Shown in pieces: positions 27,620 to 37,040 of a DNA stretch of 64,000 nt. The DNA is from Denitratisoma sp. (GTDB taxonomy: Bacteria > Pseudomonadota > Gammaproteobacteria > Burkholderiales > Rhodocyclaceae): positions 2,605,919-2,669,918 of the forward strand of contig JAVSMO010000001.1 of NCBI GenBank assembly GCA_032027165.1, in the 5' to 3' direction. Within the stretch, counting starts at the first letter, position 1. The number at the start of each line of letters is the position of its first letter. The notes beneath the pieces are model-generated. The model did not search any database. It was not told the DNA's origin and saw only the letters and a program-made list of their open reading frames with translations. The translations under genes were made by a program, and so were the position numbers.

Positions 27620-27964
27620 TCATTTGACGTGCGCCTCCCCGCCGTAGCGCACCAGCGGCGCCTGCTGCAGGATCACGCTGCAGCTGCGCTTCCAGTCGAG
27701 GATTTCCTTCAGCAGGCGCGCGTCCTCGGCGGGCGTCAGCGGGCGGGCGCCGGGCGCGGGGACGCTGATGAAGAAGACGCGGCCGGTGTCGCTGTGGGCG
27801 AACTGGCCGCGCAGGGGCTGTGCCAGCTTCTTCGCCTCGTCGGGCGGCTGGTGGCAGCCCATGCAGTTGAGGGCGTAGAGGGTCGCGGCGGACTCGCCGG
27901 CCGAGGCAGCCAGCGGCGCCAGCAGCGCCGCCGCAAAAGTCAGTCTCCCCAGCACGGCGATCAC
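27620..27964 (-). CDS. Small monohaem cytochrome c
   Basis: The 114-residue periplasmic protein has a signal peptide (about 1-22) and one haem site CMGCH (34-38). A further Cys follows in KRSCSVI. The start is a GTG with GAGG upstream. It lies 12 bases after the aldehyde dehydrogenase and 10 bases before the first di-haem protein, so it probably carries electrons for the peroxidase/Nod group. One copy of the dispersed motif (27936-27959) is embedded in its signal-peptide codons. Confidence 0.8.
   Translation of the reverse strand: MIAVLGRLTFAAALLAPLAASAGESAATLYALNCMGCHQPPDEAKKLAQPLRGQFAHSDTGRVFFISVPAPGARPLTPAEDARLLKEILDWKRSCSVILQQAPLVRYGGEAHVK
27936..27959 (+). repeat. Dispersed motif site 8
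   Basis: AAAGTCAGTC-N8-ACGGCG within the signal-peptide codons of the small cytochrome c of the nod group; exact match. Confidence 0.8.
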
Positions 27965-27976
27965 ACCGGCGCTACC

Positions 27977-29407
27977 TCACTTCTTTATGCTTATTACTTG
28001 CGGCTGGGTGACGGCCTTCAGGCCGTCGAGGCCGAACTCGACGCCGTAGCCCGAGCCCTTGACGCCGCCGAAGGGCACCATCGGGTGGATCATGCCGTGC
28101 TGGTTGATCCACACCGTGCCGGCCTGGATGCGGCTGGCCACCTGCTTCGCCTTCTCGACGTCGGTCGACCACACCGAGGCGCCGAGGCCGACGTCGAGCC
28201 GGTTGGCGCTGGCGATGGCCTCGTCGATGTCGCGGTACTTGATGATCGGCAGCACCGGGCCGAACTGCTCCTCGTCGACCAGCCGGTCGCCGTCCTTCAG
28301 CCCCGTCACCAGGGTGAGCGGATAGAAGTAGCCGGGGCCGCCCTTGGGCGCGCCGCCGCAGACGATGGTGCCGCCCTGCTGCTTGGCGCTCTCCACCAGC
28401 TTGACCACCTTGTCGTACTGCATCTTGTTCTGGATCGGGCCCATCACCATGCCTTCCTGCAGGCCGTCGCCCATCGGCATCATCTCGGCCAGTTCCTTGA
28501 GCGCCTGCACGGTCGGCTCGAACAGGTTTTCCGGCACATAGAGGCGCTTGGCGCAGGCGCAGGTCTGGCCCATGTTGATGAAGGCGCCCCAGAACAGGCC
28601 CATGGCCATCGCCTTCGGATCGGCGTCCGGCAGCATGATGGCGGCGTCGTTGCCGCCCAGTTCCAGCGTGGCCGGCACCAGGTTCTTCGCCGCCGCCTCG
28701 GCGATCTTCTTGCCGGTGGGGCCGGAGCCGGTGAACATCACCTTGTCGATGCCAGGATCGGAGGTGAGCCAGGCGCCGACTTCGCCCGGGCCGCTCACGG
28801 TGTTCACCACCCCCGCCGGCAGCACCTCGCTGATCAGGCGCACCAGTTCGAGCGTGCCGATCGAGGTGTACTCGGAAGGCTTGATGACCACGGTGTTGCC
28901 GGCGCGGATCGAGGGGATGATCTGCCAGATGGCGATCAGCAGCGGCCAGTTCCACGGCGCGACGGCGGCGACCACGCCGTAGGGCTTGCGGTGCACCTCG
29001 TCGCGGCGCGTGTCGTCCTCGAAGGCCAGTTCCACCGGCAGGTCGAGGCTGGCCGGCACCTGGGTCCACACTTCGCAGCCCCACACCTCGAAGCGCGCGC
29101 CCGGCACCTGGTCGGGGCCGACGCCGCCGAGCGGCTTGCCCTGCTCGCGCGTCACCCATTCGGCGAGGGTTGCGGAATTCTTGTTGATGACCTCGGCCAC
29201 TTTCATCATCAGCGCCTTGCGCTCGGCGTCGGGCCGCGCCGCCCAGGCCGGCTGCGCGGCGCGCGCCGCGGCGATGGCGTCCTTGACCTGCTGCTGGCTG
29301 GAGATGGGCACGCGGCCGATCGACTCGCCGGTGGCGGGATTGATCGACTCGAAGGTCTTGTCGGAACCGACGGCCTTGCCGTTGATGGTGTTCAGATAGG
29401 TGTTCAT
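27977..29407 (-). CDS. NAD(P)-dependent aldehyde dehydrogenase
   Basis: The 476-residue enzyme of the ALDH superfamily has catalytic Glu249 in LELGG and Cys283 in GQTCAC, plus the substrate/cofactor segment APWNWP (150-155). It would oxidise an aldehyde to the acid in the cytosol. Within the same gene array as aromatic amine dehydrogenase, its likely substrate is the aldehyde released from the amine (for example phenylacetaldehyde). Substrate specificity is inferred from context only. Confidence 0.85.
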   Translation of the reverse strand: MNTYLNTINGKAVGSDKTFESINPATGESIGRVPISSQQQVKDAIAAARAAQPAWAARPDAERKALMMKVAEVINKNSATLAEWVTREQGKPLGGVGPDQVPGARFEVWGCEVWTQVPASLDLPVELAFEDDTRRDEVHRKPYGVVAAVAPWNWPLLIAIWQIIPSIRAGNTVVIKPSEYTSIGTLELVRLISEVLPAGVVNTVSGPGEVGAWLTSDPGIDKVMFTGSGPTGKKIAEAAAKNLVPATLELGGNDAAIMLPDADPKAMAMGLFWGAFINMGQTCACAKRLYVPENLFEPTVQALKELAEMMPMGDGLQEGMVMGPIQNKMQYDKVVKLVESAKQQGGTIVCGGAPKGGPGYFYPLTLVTGLKDGDRLVDEEQFGPVLPIIKYRDIDEAIASANRLDVGLGASVWSTDVEKAKQVASRIQAGTVWINQHGMIHPMVPFGGVKGSGYGVEFGLDGLKAVTQPQVISIKK

Positions 29408-29458
29408 GAGCTCGCTCCCTTGCGTTGGTTGAACTACGTCACACGTGATCCGCCTGCG

Positions 29459-30415
29459 TCACTTGATGTCCCCGCCGATGCCGGCGAGGGTGAAACTGAG
29501 CAGCGACTCGCCCGCCTCGACCAGCGCCGTGTGCGATTGCCGCTCGGGCCGGGTCTGGGCGCCGAAACTGCGGCCGGCGTCCTTGCTGCGGACGACCGCG
29601 CCGCCGAGGCCGGCGAGGACGACCTCGCCGCCGGCCCGCTGCACGCCGGCCGTCAGCGCCTGCCGGGTGCCGCTGGCCACGCCGAGCCAGCTGCGCCCGC
29701 CGTCCTCGCTGCGCAGGACGTTGCCGCGCATGCCCCACACCAGCACGGTGCCGTCGGCGAGGGTCATGCCGCCCCAGATCGATCCCTTGTATGGCAACGA
29801 AACCGGCATGAAGGCATCCCCCTCGGCGCGGTACAGTCCGCCGCCCTCGGCGGTGATCCAGCGGCGCCTGTCCGGGCCGGAGAAGATCGCGTAGAGGTGC
29901 TGGTCGGCGTATTCGCCCGCACTGATGCGGACCGGCTTCCAGTTCCTGCCGCCGTCCTCGGTTATGGCGGCGAAGCCGAAGGCGCCGACGACCATGCCGC
30001 GCCGCTCGTCCTCGAAATGCAGGTCGAACGGCACCACGTCGGCGCCGAGGCTGGCAAGCCGCGTCCAGCGCGCGCCGCCGTCGCGCGTCTCCAGCAGCAC
30101 GCCGCCGTGGCCGGCCGCCCAGCCGTGCTGCGCGTCGATGAAGTGGAGCGCGGTCAGCGTGGCGCGCGTCGGCGTCGGCGCCTGGCGCCAGTTGCGTCCG
30201 CCGGCGTCGGAAACCAGGATGGTGCCGAAATCCCCCGCCGCGACAATCCGCTCGCCGGCACGCACGGCCGCCATGAGCGGTGCGCGCTGCGCAAGGGGAG
30301 CCTGGTAGGCCTCGGTGTCGCGGAAACCGGACTGCGCGCCCCTCTCCTGCGCCGTCGAGGCGCACGCCATCAGCGCAAGGGCGCAGCCGGCCAGCAGATG
30401 CGCCGCGCGCATCAT
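29459..30415 (-). CDS. YCF48/BNR-repeat periplasmic protein
   Basis: The 318-residue protein has a signal peptide ending near ACASTAQ and a beta-propeller made of YCF48/BNR repeats (for example ILVSDAGGRNW, LLETRDGGARW, LRSEDGGRSW). Such proteins help assemble complexes; YCF48 itself assists photosystem II in cyanobacteria. In betaproteobacteria this family often sits with RND, DUF1302 and DUF1329 genes, as here. It may assist the envelope complex. It overlaps the TerB-like gene by ATGA. Confidence 0.75.
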   Translation of the reverse strand: MMRAAHLLAGCALALMACASTAQERGAQSGFRDTEAYQAPLAQRAPLMAAVRAGERIVAAGDFGTILVSDAGGRNWRQAPTPTRATLTALHFIDAQHGWAAGHGGVLLETRDGGARWTRLASLGADVVPFDLHFEDERRGMVVGAFGFAAITEDGGRNWKPVRISAGEYADQHLYAIFSGPDRRRWITAEGGGLYRAEGDAFMPVSLPYKGSIWGGMTLADGTVLVWGMRGNVLRSEDGGRSWLGVASGTRQALTAGVQRAGGEVVLAGLGGAVVRSKDAGRSFGAQTRPERQSHTALVEAGESLLSFTLAGIGGDIK

Positions 30416-30885
30416 GCTCCCACCCCGCCCCTGCTGGAGCGCGCATAGGCGAGCATCCGCGCCGCGTCGGCCTGCGCCTGAGTCAGGCCGAGCGCGGCGG
30501 CGGCGCGACCCATCAGCGCATCCTCGAGCCTCGCCAGCCGGCCGTCGGCATACACTACCCGCCACATCATCTCGAGCACCCGCTGCCGCTCTTCCGTCGC
30601 ATAGTGCTCGCGCACCGTCTGGGTGAACACCCAGTCGTCGAGCGCGGCGGCGAACTCGCCCTCGGCGATGCGCAGCAGCTGCGCCGTCTCCTCCTCGGGC
30701 AGGCGCAGGCGCTCGCGCATCAGGCTATGCATGAGCTCGCGCTCGGCGGGCGGAATGGCGCCGTCGACCTGGGCCGCCTCGACGAGCAGCGCCGCCACCG
30801 CCAGGTCGATGGCTGGATAGGGCAGGGAAGACGGCGCCGCAGCCGGGGCGCCGCGCAGCTTCTCGAGAAGGGATTTCTTCGGCAT
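30412..30885 (-). CDS. TerB-family protein
   Basis: The 157-residue alpha-helical, cytosolic protein is of the TerB/DjlA-N type, with AALLVEAAQVDGAIPPAERELM and MMWRVVYADGRLARLEDALM as the two acidic, metal-binding-like helical repeats. The function of TerB proteins is uncertain (linked to membrane-associated stress complexes). It is 7 bases after the RND gene and overlaps the YCF48-like gene, so it belongs to that module. Confidence 0.72.
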   Translation of the reverse strand: MPKKSLLEKLRGAPAAAPSSLPYPAIDLAVAALLVEAAQVDGAIPPAERELMHSLMRERLRLPEEETAQLLRIAEGEFAAALDDWVFTQTVREHYATEERQRVLEMMWRVVYADGRLARLEDALMGRAAAALGLTQAQADAARMLAYARSSRGGVGA

Positions 30886-30892
30886 AGGGAAC

Positions 30893-33253
30893 TCAGTGGG
30901 CCAGGAACGGTGCGCGCACCGGACGCGTGCGCGGAATCAGCACGTCGATCATCACCGCCAGCGAGGGCAGCAGGGTGATCGCCATCAGCATGTTCACCAT
31001 GAACATGAAGGTCAGCAGCAGGCCCATGTCGGCCTGGAACTTCAGCTCAGAGAACGACCAGGTGGCGACGCCGACCGAGAGCGTCACCGCGGTGAAGAAG
31101 GTGGCGATGCCCGACTCCATCAGCGACTGGCGGAACGAGGTCGCGATGTCCACGCCCTGCGCCAGGTAGATCTGCAGGCGGTTGTAGATGTAGTAGGCGT
31201 AGTCGACGCCGATGCCCACCGCCAGCACCATCACCGGCAGGGTGGCCACAGTCAGGCCGATGTCGAGCGCCTTCATGAACCAGTAGCCGAGGAAGGTCGC
31301 CAGCGTCAGCGGCAGGCAGCAGGCCAGCATGGCGCGCCAGTCGCGGTAGGTCAGCAGCACCAGTACGATGATGGTGGCGTAGACGTAGAGCATCATCGGC
31401 AGCTCGGTGCTCTCCAGCACCTCGTTGGTGGCCGCCTGCACGCCGGAGTTGCCGCTCGCCAGGCGCAGCCTGACGTCGGCCTGGGTTTCGCGCTCGCGGA
31501 AGTCGCGCACCGCCTGCACCACCGCCTTGATGGTGGTGGCCTTCTGGTCGGTCAGGTAGATGTTTACCGGCAGCACCGTGCAGCCGGGATTGAGCAGGCC
31601 GGTGCCCTCCGGGATCAGGCCGACGGAATTCGCCAGCGAGCGCTCGTCGAGCGCCAGGGCGGTCCATTTCGGATGGCCCTCGTTGGTGCCGGCATAGGCC
31701 TGCTTGCCGAGTTGAGCGACGGAGGCGACGGAGAGCACGCCGGGCACGTTCGACATCTGCCAGGCGAACTGGTCGATGTGGGCCATGACCTCGGTCTGGT
31801 AGCAGCCGTCGCGCGGCGTCTCGAAGACCACCGTCAGGACGTCGAGGCCGAGGTCGAAGCGCTTGACGATCTCGGCCGCGTCGCGGTTGTAGCGCGAATC
31901 GGCGTGCAGCTCGGGCGCGCCCGGCATGAGGTGGCCGACGTGGCGGCTCTGGCTTTCGTGGAAGGCGATGCCGAACAGGACGACGCTGGCCAGCGTGCCG
32001 ATGGCGGCGTTGCGCGTGGTGGCGATGCGGCCGAAGAAGGCCATGATGCGGGCACGCTGCTCGCGCAGGCGCAGGGCGCGGTCGATGAAGCGCTGGTCGA
32101 AGCTGAAATACGAGGCTGCCACCGGCAGCATGATCAGGTTGGTGACGATCTTGTAGGCGACGCCGATCGACGCGGTGATGCCCAGCTCGCGGATCATCGG
32201 GATCGGAATCAGGGTCAGCGTGGCGAAGCCGACGAAGGCGGTCACCAGCGCCATGGTGCCGGGGATGAACAGGCCGCTGAAGCTGCGCCGGGCCGCGGTG
32301 CCGACGTCGTTGCCGGCGCAGACCTCCTTCGAGATGTAGTTGATCTGCTGCACGCCGTGGGAGACGCCGATGGCGAAGACCAGGAAGGGCACCAGCACGG
32401 CGAGCGGGTCGAGGCCGTAGCCGAGCAGCTGCAGCGTGCCGAACTGCCAGACCAGGGAGACCAGCGAGCAGGCCATCGGCAGCACGGTCAGCGCCAGCGA
32501 GCGCGAGTAGTAGAACACCGCGGCGGCGGTGAGCAGGAAGGCCAGCGCGAAGAACTGCACCACGCTCTTGGCGCCCTCGGCGATGTCGCCGATCTGCTTG
32601 GCGAAGCCGATGATCTGGATCTCGAAGCCGGCATCCTCGTGGCGGGCGCGGACGTCCTGCTCCAGCCGCTTGGCGAAGGCCAGGTAGTCGAGCTTCTCGC
32701 CGCTCTTCGGGTCGTGCTCGAGCAGGTCGGCGACCACCATGGCGCCGCGGCTGTCGTTGGCGACCAGGCTGCCCATGTAGCCGCCGACGAGGGCGTTGTT
32801 GCGGATGCGCGCGATCTTGTCCGGCGTGAGCTGGTCGGGCGTGATGTCGCCGCCGATGACGTCCTCGGCGCGGAAGCCCTCCTCCGTGACCTCCAGCACG
32901 CGGGTGGTCGGCGTCCATAGCGAGGAGACGGTGCGCCGGTCGACGCCGGCGAGGAACATCACCGACTGGGTGACCTCGTGCAGGCGCTGCAGCCCCTCGG
33001 CGGTCCAGATATCGCCCTGGCGCGGATGCACCACGACGATGATGCGGTTGGCGCCGAACACCTCGTCGCGGTACTGGTTGAAGGTCTGGATGTACTCGTG
33101 GCCCTGCGGCAGCTGCTTGTCGAAACCGGCGTCCATCTTCAGCTGGACGGCGAACAACGCCATCAGCAGGGTGAAGGCGAGCAGCGTTCCGAGCGTCAGC
33201 GCGCGGCGCCCGAAAAACAGGTCTTCGAGCCGTTGGACCAGTGATGCGATCAT
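30893..33253 (-). CDS. RND superfamily (MMPL-type) exporter
   Basis: The 786-residue protein has two repeats, each with one N-terminal helix, a large periplasmic loop and five more helices. GIGVDYAYYIYNR in the second half carries the proton-relay Asp typical of MMPL/HpnN-like lipid transporters. It lacks the porter-domain layout of multidrug AcrB pumps (about 1040 residues). With DUF1302, DUF1329 and YCF48 it forms a recurrent envelope module that probably moves a hydrophobic compound. The substrate is unknown. Confidence 0.85.
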   Translation of the reverse strand: MIASLVQRLEDLFFGRRALTLGTLLAFTLLMALFAVQLKMDAGFDKQLPQGHEYIQTFNQYRDEVFGANRIIVVVHPRQGDIWTAEGLQRLHEVTQSVMFLAGVDRRTVSSLWTPTTRVLEVTEEGFRAEDVIGGDITPDQLTPDKIARIRNNALVGGYMGSLVANDSRGAMVVADLLEHDPKSGEKLDYLAFAKRLEQDVRARHEDAGFEIQIIGFAKQIGDIAEGAKSVVQFFALAFLLTAAAVFYYSRSLALTVLPMACSLVSLVWQFGTLQLLGYGLDPLAVLVPFLVFAIGVSHGVQQINYISKEVCAGNDVGTAARRSFSGLFIPGTMALVTAFVGFATLTLIPIPMIRELGITASIGVAYKIVTNLIMLPVAASYFSFDQRFIDRALRLREQRARIMAFFGRIATTRNAAIGTLASVVLFGIAFHESQSRHVGHLMPGAPELHADSRYNRDAAEIVKRFDLGLDVLTVVFETPRDGCYQTEVMAHIDQFAWQMSNVPGVLSVASVAQLGKQAYAGTNEGHPKWTALALDERSLANSVGLIPEGTGLLNPGCTVLPVNIYLTDQKATTIKAVVQAVRDFRERETQADVRLRLASGNSGVQAATNEVLESTELPMMLYVYATIIVLVLLTYRDWRAMLACCLPLTLATFLGYWFMKALDIGLTVATLPVMVLAVGIGVDYAYYIYNRLQIYLAQGVDIATSFRQSLMESGIATFFTAVTLSVGVATWSFSELKFQADMGLLLTFMFMVNMLMAITLLPSLAVMIDVLIPRTRPVRAPFLAH

Positions 33254-33285
33254 CTTGATGTGTTACCGGAAGGAGGGCGGAATGC

Positions 33286-33311
33286 GCCCGGGGCGTTCAG
33301 CCGCCCCGGGC
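33286..33311 (-). promoter_or_regulatory. GC hairpin between DUF1302 and RND genes
   Basis: A perfect 10-bp inverted repeat (33286-33295 and 33302-33311, 6-base loop) stands in the widest gap (90 bases) of the long minus-strand array. There is no T-run, so a processing or attenuation role is more likely than termination. Confidence 0.35.
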
Positions 33312-33343
33312 CATCGGGCCGATCATGCAATGCCGCTGCCTGC

Positions 33344-35179
33344 TCAGAAGGTGTAGGAAACGCTCCCGAAGGCAAAGTCGCGGTCCCGCATGGTGTTGTT
33401 GTTGCCGCCGCCCCAGTAGCGCGTCACGCCGAGATTGGCCTTCCACCGGCTCTCGCGGTCGAAGTTGAGCGAGAAGGCCGCCGACTTGCGCCCCTCGACG
33501 AAGGGCAGGGCGTTCGGCGTGGTGCCGTTCACGTCATGGGTGAAATCGAGCTGGGGCAGCATGTTCCAGCCGCTGCCGAAGATGTTGGGATAGGTCAGGC
33601 CCATCGACACGACGTAGCCCCACGAGGTCTTGTTCGGGATCTCGTAGTTCGACAGCAGGTAGGGCACGTTGCCGGAGCGGTCGAGCCCGGGATAGTAGGC
33701 CACCGCCGCCTCCGCCAGGATGTAGCCTTCCGCCGCGCCGAGGCCGGTCATGACCGCGCCGAGCGGGCTGGAGGGGGCCACCAGGTAGAAGCCGGTCAGG
33801 TGCGCCTGCCATTTCCGCTCGGTGGTGAAACCGCGCGCCACCTTGCCGGCGTACTCGAACACCGAGTACTTGCCGGCAGCCGGCACGGTCGGATCGACGG
33901 CGACGCTGTCCTTCGGACGGTAGGAAAGCTCCGCGCCGACCGCGACCGGACCGATGTTGGTGTTCATCGAGACGCCGAAAAGATTGCGCTTCTCGCCGTA
34001 GTCCTCGAAGTAAGTGACGCCGAGGAGGTTGGTCGGCGAGCCGGCGTTCCGGAAGCCGATGAAGGGAATCTTGTCGTGGTAGCGGATGTAGTAGAAACCG
34101 AAATCGCTGTGCAGCGCATCGGACTTGTAGCGGAAGGCCGCGCCGAACTGGCCGCCTTTCGGATCGCGCACGCCCTCGCGGTAGGCGACGGAGCCCGTGC
34201 CGACTGCGCCATAGGCCGGGTTGAACAGGGGGTTCGCCAGCTGGGCATCGGTCAGCCCGTGCGGCCCGCCCGGGTCGCCGACGGTGCCGTTCGGGAATGG
34301 CGCGCCCGGGAGCCCGAAGTTGTTGGCGATCGAGGTCGGCACGTAGGCGTTCCCGGCGCTCTTGCCGAGCACGTCGGCCGGCGAGAAGAAGGTGCCGACG
34401 GCCGGAAACTGGAAGGCGTTCCACTTCCACTGGTAATAGCCCTCGAAGCTGAGGTTGTCGGTCATCGAGGCGTTGAGGGAGATCATCGGTGCCGGCCGGA
34501 ACACTTCCTTCAGTTGGGTGCCCGGAATGCTGAAGCGCTGCAGGTCGATGGCGTTGGTGATGTTCACGCCGCCGTAGATGAAGACGTCCTCGCCCCAGCT
34601 GATGACCTGGTTGCCGAGCTTCACCTTGGCCGGCCGGTCGCCGATATGAAACTCCTTGGCGATCCAGGCGTCCAGCCAGGTCCAGTTCTTGACGGCCAGA
34701 TCCTTCGCCTCGTCGGAGAGCGGGGTGCGGCGCGTATCGTCGGCCTTGAAGTCCTTCAGCCAGGAGGCGCGCACCAGCGCGGTGAGGCCGGCCGGCGCCT
34801 TCAGGTACAGCTCGTGCGTGCCCTTGAGCGCCACCGAGACGACGTCGCCCTTCTTGTAGTTGAGGTTGCCGTTGTCGGACTGCAGGTAGTTGAAGTCGGG
34901 CGGGGAAGCGATGCCGCCGCCGGGTCCGAACATTTTCTCGCCCAGCGTGCCCGTCACGGGAGTGCAGCCGCCGTTGTCGTTGCCGATCACGCTGCAATGC
35001 GTGGACTCCAGGCGCTGGCGGAAGCCGAGGGAGATGGTGGAGTCGAAGCTGCCCGACACCGATTCGCCCTCGAACTTGAACGCCGCCGCCGGCTGGCTGG
35101 CGAGCAGACCCAATCCGCCCAGCGTCGCCGCCAGGACCGCCCTGCGTTTGGTTCCGATGCCTTTTTGGCTCTTTTTCAT
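33344..35179 (-). CDS. DUF1302 family outer-membrane beta-barrel protein
   Basis: The 611-residue protein has a signal peptide (about 1-35, ending QPAAA), alternating beta-strand pattern and a C-terminal aromatic residue (GSVSYTF), as in outer-membrane barrels. It matches DUF1302, known next to DUF1329 proteins and RND exporters in betaproteobacteria and pseudomonads. It probably forms the outer-membrane passage of the module. The cargo is unknown. An AGGAGG-type site precedes the ATG. Confidence 0.8.
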   Translation of the reverse strand: MKKSQKGIGTKRRAVLAATLGGLGLLASQPAAAFKFEGESVSGSFDSTISLGFRQRLESTHCSVIGNDNGGCTPVTGTLGEKMFGPGGGIASPPDFNYLQSDNGNLNYKKGDVVSVALKGTHELYLKAPAGLTALVRASWLKDFKADDTRRTPLSDEAKDLAVKNWTWLDAWIAKEFHIGDRPAKVKLGNQVISWGEDVFIYGGVNITNAIDLQRFSIPGTQLKEVFRPAPMISLNASMTDNLSFEGYYQWKWNAFQFPAVGTFFSPADVLGKSAGNAYVPTSIANNFGLPGAPFPNGTVGDPGGPHGLTDAQLANPLFNPAYGAVGTGSVAYREGVRDPKGGQFGAAFRYKSDALHSDFGFYYIRYHDKIPFIGFRNAGSPTNLLGVTYFEDYGEKRNLFGVSMNTNIGPVAVGAELSYRPKDSVAVDPTVPAAGKYSVFEYAGKVARGFTTERKWQAHLTGFYLVAPSSPLGAVMTGLGAAEGYILAEAAVAYYPGLDRSGNVPYLLSNYEIPNKTSWGYVVSMGLTYPNIFGSGWNMLPQLDFTHDVNGTTPNALPFVEGRKSAAFSLNFDRESRWKANLGVTRYWGGGNNNTMRDRDFAFGSVSYTF

Positions 35180-35205
35180 GTTCTCCTCCTCTGGTGTCGT
35201 CGCGC

Positions 35206-36570
35206 TCAGCGGTCGCCGACGCGGCGTAGTTCATCCGGATTGAACCGGCTCTTCTCGATGCGCCCCTCGCGTCCGGCCAGCCAGTCGGTTTCCGGGCGCT
35301 CCTGCGTCGCGTTCTCGGCGATGTAGCGGCCGACGTTCAGGTCGTAGCCCATGTTCTCCTGGGCGACGCAGGCCGGAATTTCCGGCGCGACGATGAGGCT
35401 CGACTCCTGCACGCGCCAGACCTTGCCCTGGGCGTCGTAGTTGTCGACCACCATGATTCCCCAGCTGTCCTCGTCGAGATAGAAGATCCGCTTCGGGAAG
35501 ATGTGGCGCATGCCCTCCTTGAGGGTCGCCTCCACCTTCCACACGCGGTGCAGCTCGTAGCGCACCAGGTCGCGGTTGACGTAGTCCGGGCCGTAGATGT
35601 CCTTGTACTTGCGGCCCTTGTCCACCCACTTCCAGCTGTTGTAGGGGATGTACAGCTCCTGCTTGCCGACCAGCTTCCAGTCGTAGCGGTCCATGGCGCC
35701 GGCGTACATCGGGTACTGGTCCACCGTCTCCAGGTTCTCGTAGCCCGGCACCGGGTTGTCGTAGGCGAAGGTCGGCGCACGGCGCACGCGGCGCTGGCCG
35801 GGGAAATAGAGCCAGGCGTCGCTCGCCGCGTTCATGGACCAGTGGGCGAGGATCAGTTCGCCGGTGCGCGCCGCCGGGGATACGACCGCATTGAGCAGCT
35901 TCATTTCGACGCCGCCGACCTCATCCACGCCCTTGTTGTTGCGGCTGTGGAAGGGGATCGTCACCCACTGGTCCTGCACCAGCGGCGTGAAGTCGCCCGA
36001 CTTGCTGGAGAAGATGGTCGAGTAGTACTCGATGCGCCCTTCGCCCTGGTAGCGCAGCTTGTGGTTCCACATGGCCTCCGCACCGGCCTTGGGAATCGGG
36101 AAGAGCACCGCCGCGCCGATCGCCTTCTCCAGGCCCCAGCCGTTGGCGGCGAGCTTCGCCTCCTTGGCGTTGGTCTTCGTGCGTTCGTAGACGAAGTCGG
36201 GGAAGCCGCAGGAGCGCCGCGTCGGATAGACATCCATGCGATAGCCCTTCAGCGTCTTCAGCAGCGCCATCTGGCCCTCGGACAGCTTGTCCTTGTATTT
36301 GTCCGCGCTGCCCGCGTCGATCGAGAACAGCGGCTTGTCGTCCTTGTAGGGGTCGATGCGCTTCTGCCCCGCCTTCCAGCCGGCCGGCGGTTTCGTGATG
36401 CCGCCGGTCCACTCGGGAATGGAGCCGTCCTTGTTGCCGGCCTTCTCTGCGCCAACCGGCGTCAGGTCCTTGCCGAGGCGGGCGACCTCCGCGTCGGTCG
36501 CGGCGGCGGCCGCCAGTCCCCAGGCGCAGGCCAGGCATGCTGCAATCGTCGTTCTTGTAATCGACTTCAT
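35206..36570 (-). CDS. DUF1329 family periplasmic/outer-membrane-associated protein
   Basis: The 454-residue protein has a signal peptide (about 1-24) and the DUF1329 core (GKDLTPVGAEKAGN, IPEWTGGI, VRRAPTFAYDNPVPGYEN). The family has a LolB-like fold and is predicted to bind a lipid-like molecule. It sits 26 bases before DUF1302 and 35 bases after the amine-dehydrogenase cytochrome, physically joining the two modules. Confidence 0.8.
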   Translation of the reverse strand: MKSITRTTIAACLACAWGLAAAAATDAEVARLGKDLTPVGAEKAGNKDGSIPEWTGGITKPPAGWKAGQKRIDPYKDDKPLFSIDAGSADKYKDKLSEGQMALLKTLKGYRMDVYPTRRSCGFPDFVYERTKTNAKEAKLAANGWGLEKAIGAAVLFPIPKAGAEAMWNHKLRYQGEGRIEYYSTIFSSKSGDFTPLVQDQWVTIPFHSRNNKGVDEVGGVEMKLLNAVVSPAARTGELILAHWSMNAASDAWLYFPGQRRVRRAPTFAYDNPVPGYENLETVDQYPMYAGAMDRYDWKLVGKQELYIPYNSWKWVDKGRKYKDIYGPDYVNRDLVRYELHRVWKVEATLKEGMRHIFPKRIFYLDEDSWGIMVVDNYDAQGKVWRVQESSLIVAPEIPACVAQENMGYDLNVGRYIAENATQERPETDWLAGREGRIEKSRFNPDELRRVGDR

Positions 36571-36605
36571 CCGTGCTCCTCCTCTTGAAACGATTCTTCC
36601 GACGC

Positions 36606-37040
36606 CTACTGCTCTCGCAGGCGGCGCACTTCGTTCGGCGGCAAAGCCCGCTTGCGGGCGGCCGCCACGTCCTGCGGCGTAACGCGTTGTTCGGCCGGCA
36701 CGCCGTTCAAATCCCCGAGGACATGGCCAACCACGGCGACGATCTCCTCGTCGGTGAGCGCCGCAAAGGGCGGCATGGCATCGTTGAATTTTTCGCCGCC
36801 CGAGACGATCGGGCCCATCATCCCGCTCACCACCAGCTGGGCGAGGTAGGCGCGGCCGGTTTGCTTTTTCGCGCGCTCGGCCAGGTTGCCTGCCAGCCGC
36901 GGCGCGAAGCCGGGAATGCCCTCGCCCTTCTGCTGATGGCAAACGGCGCAGTGCTGCTCGAACAGCGCCGCGCCGCGATCCTGCGCGCAAGCCGCCGTCG
37001 CCGCGATCATCGCGAGCCCCGATAGCAGCACGAGCCTCAC
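36606..37040 (-). CDS. Monohaem cytochrome c, likely acceptor for aromatic amine dehydrogenase
   Basis: The 144-residue protein has a signal peptide (about 1-20) and one haem c site CAVCH (31-35); MMGPIVSGGEKFNDAMPPFAALTDEE provides likely Met ligand candidates, a typical cytochrome c pattern. The start is a GTG overlapping the aauA stop (GTGA at 37037-37040). In the Alcaligenes faecalis aau cluster a monohaem cytochrome c also follows the small subunit (recalled). It probably takes electrons from the TTQ enzyme. Confidence 0.85.
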   Translation of the reverse strand: MRLVLLSGLAMIAATAACAQDRGAALFEQHCAVCHQQKGEGIPGFAPRLAGNLAERAKKQTGRAYLAQLVVSGMMGPIVSGGEKFNDAMPPFAALTDEEIVAVVGHVLGDLNGVPAEQRVTPQDVAAARKRALPPNEVRRLREQ

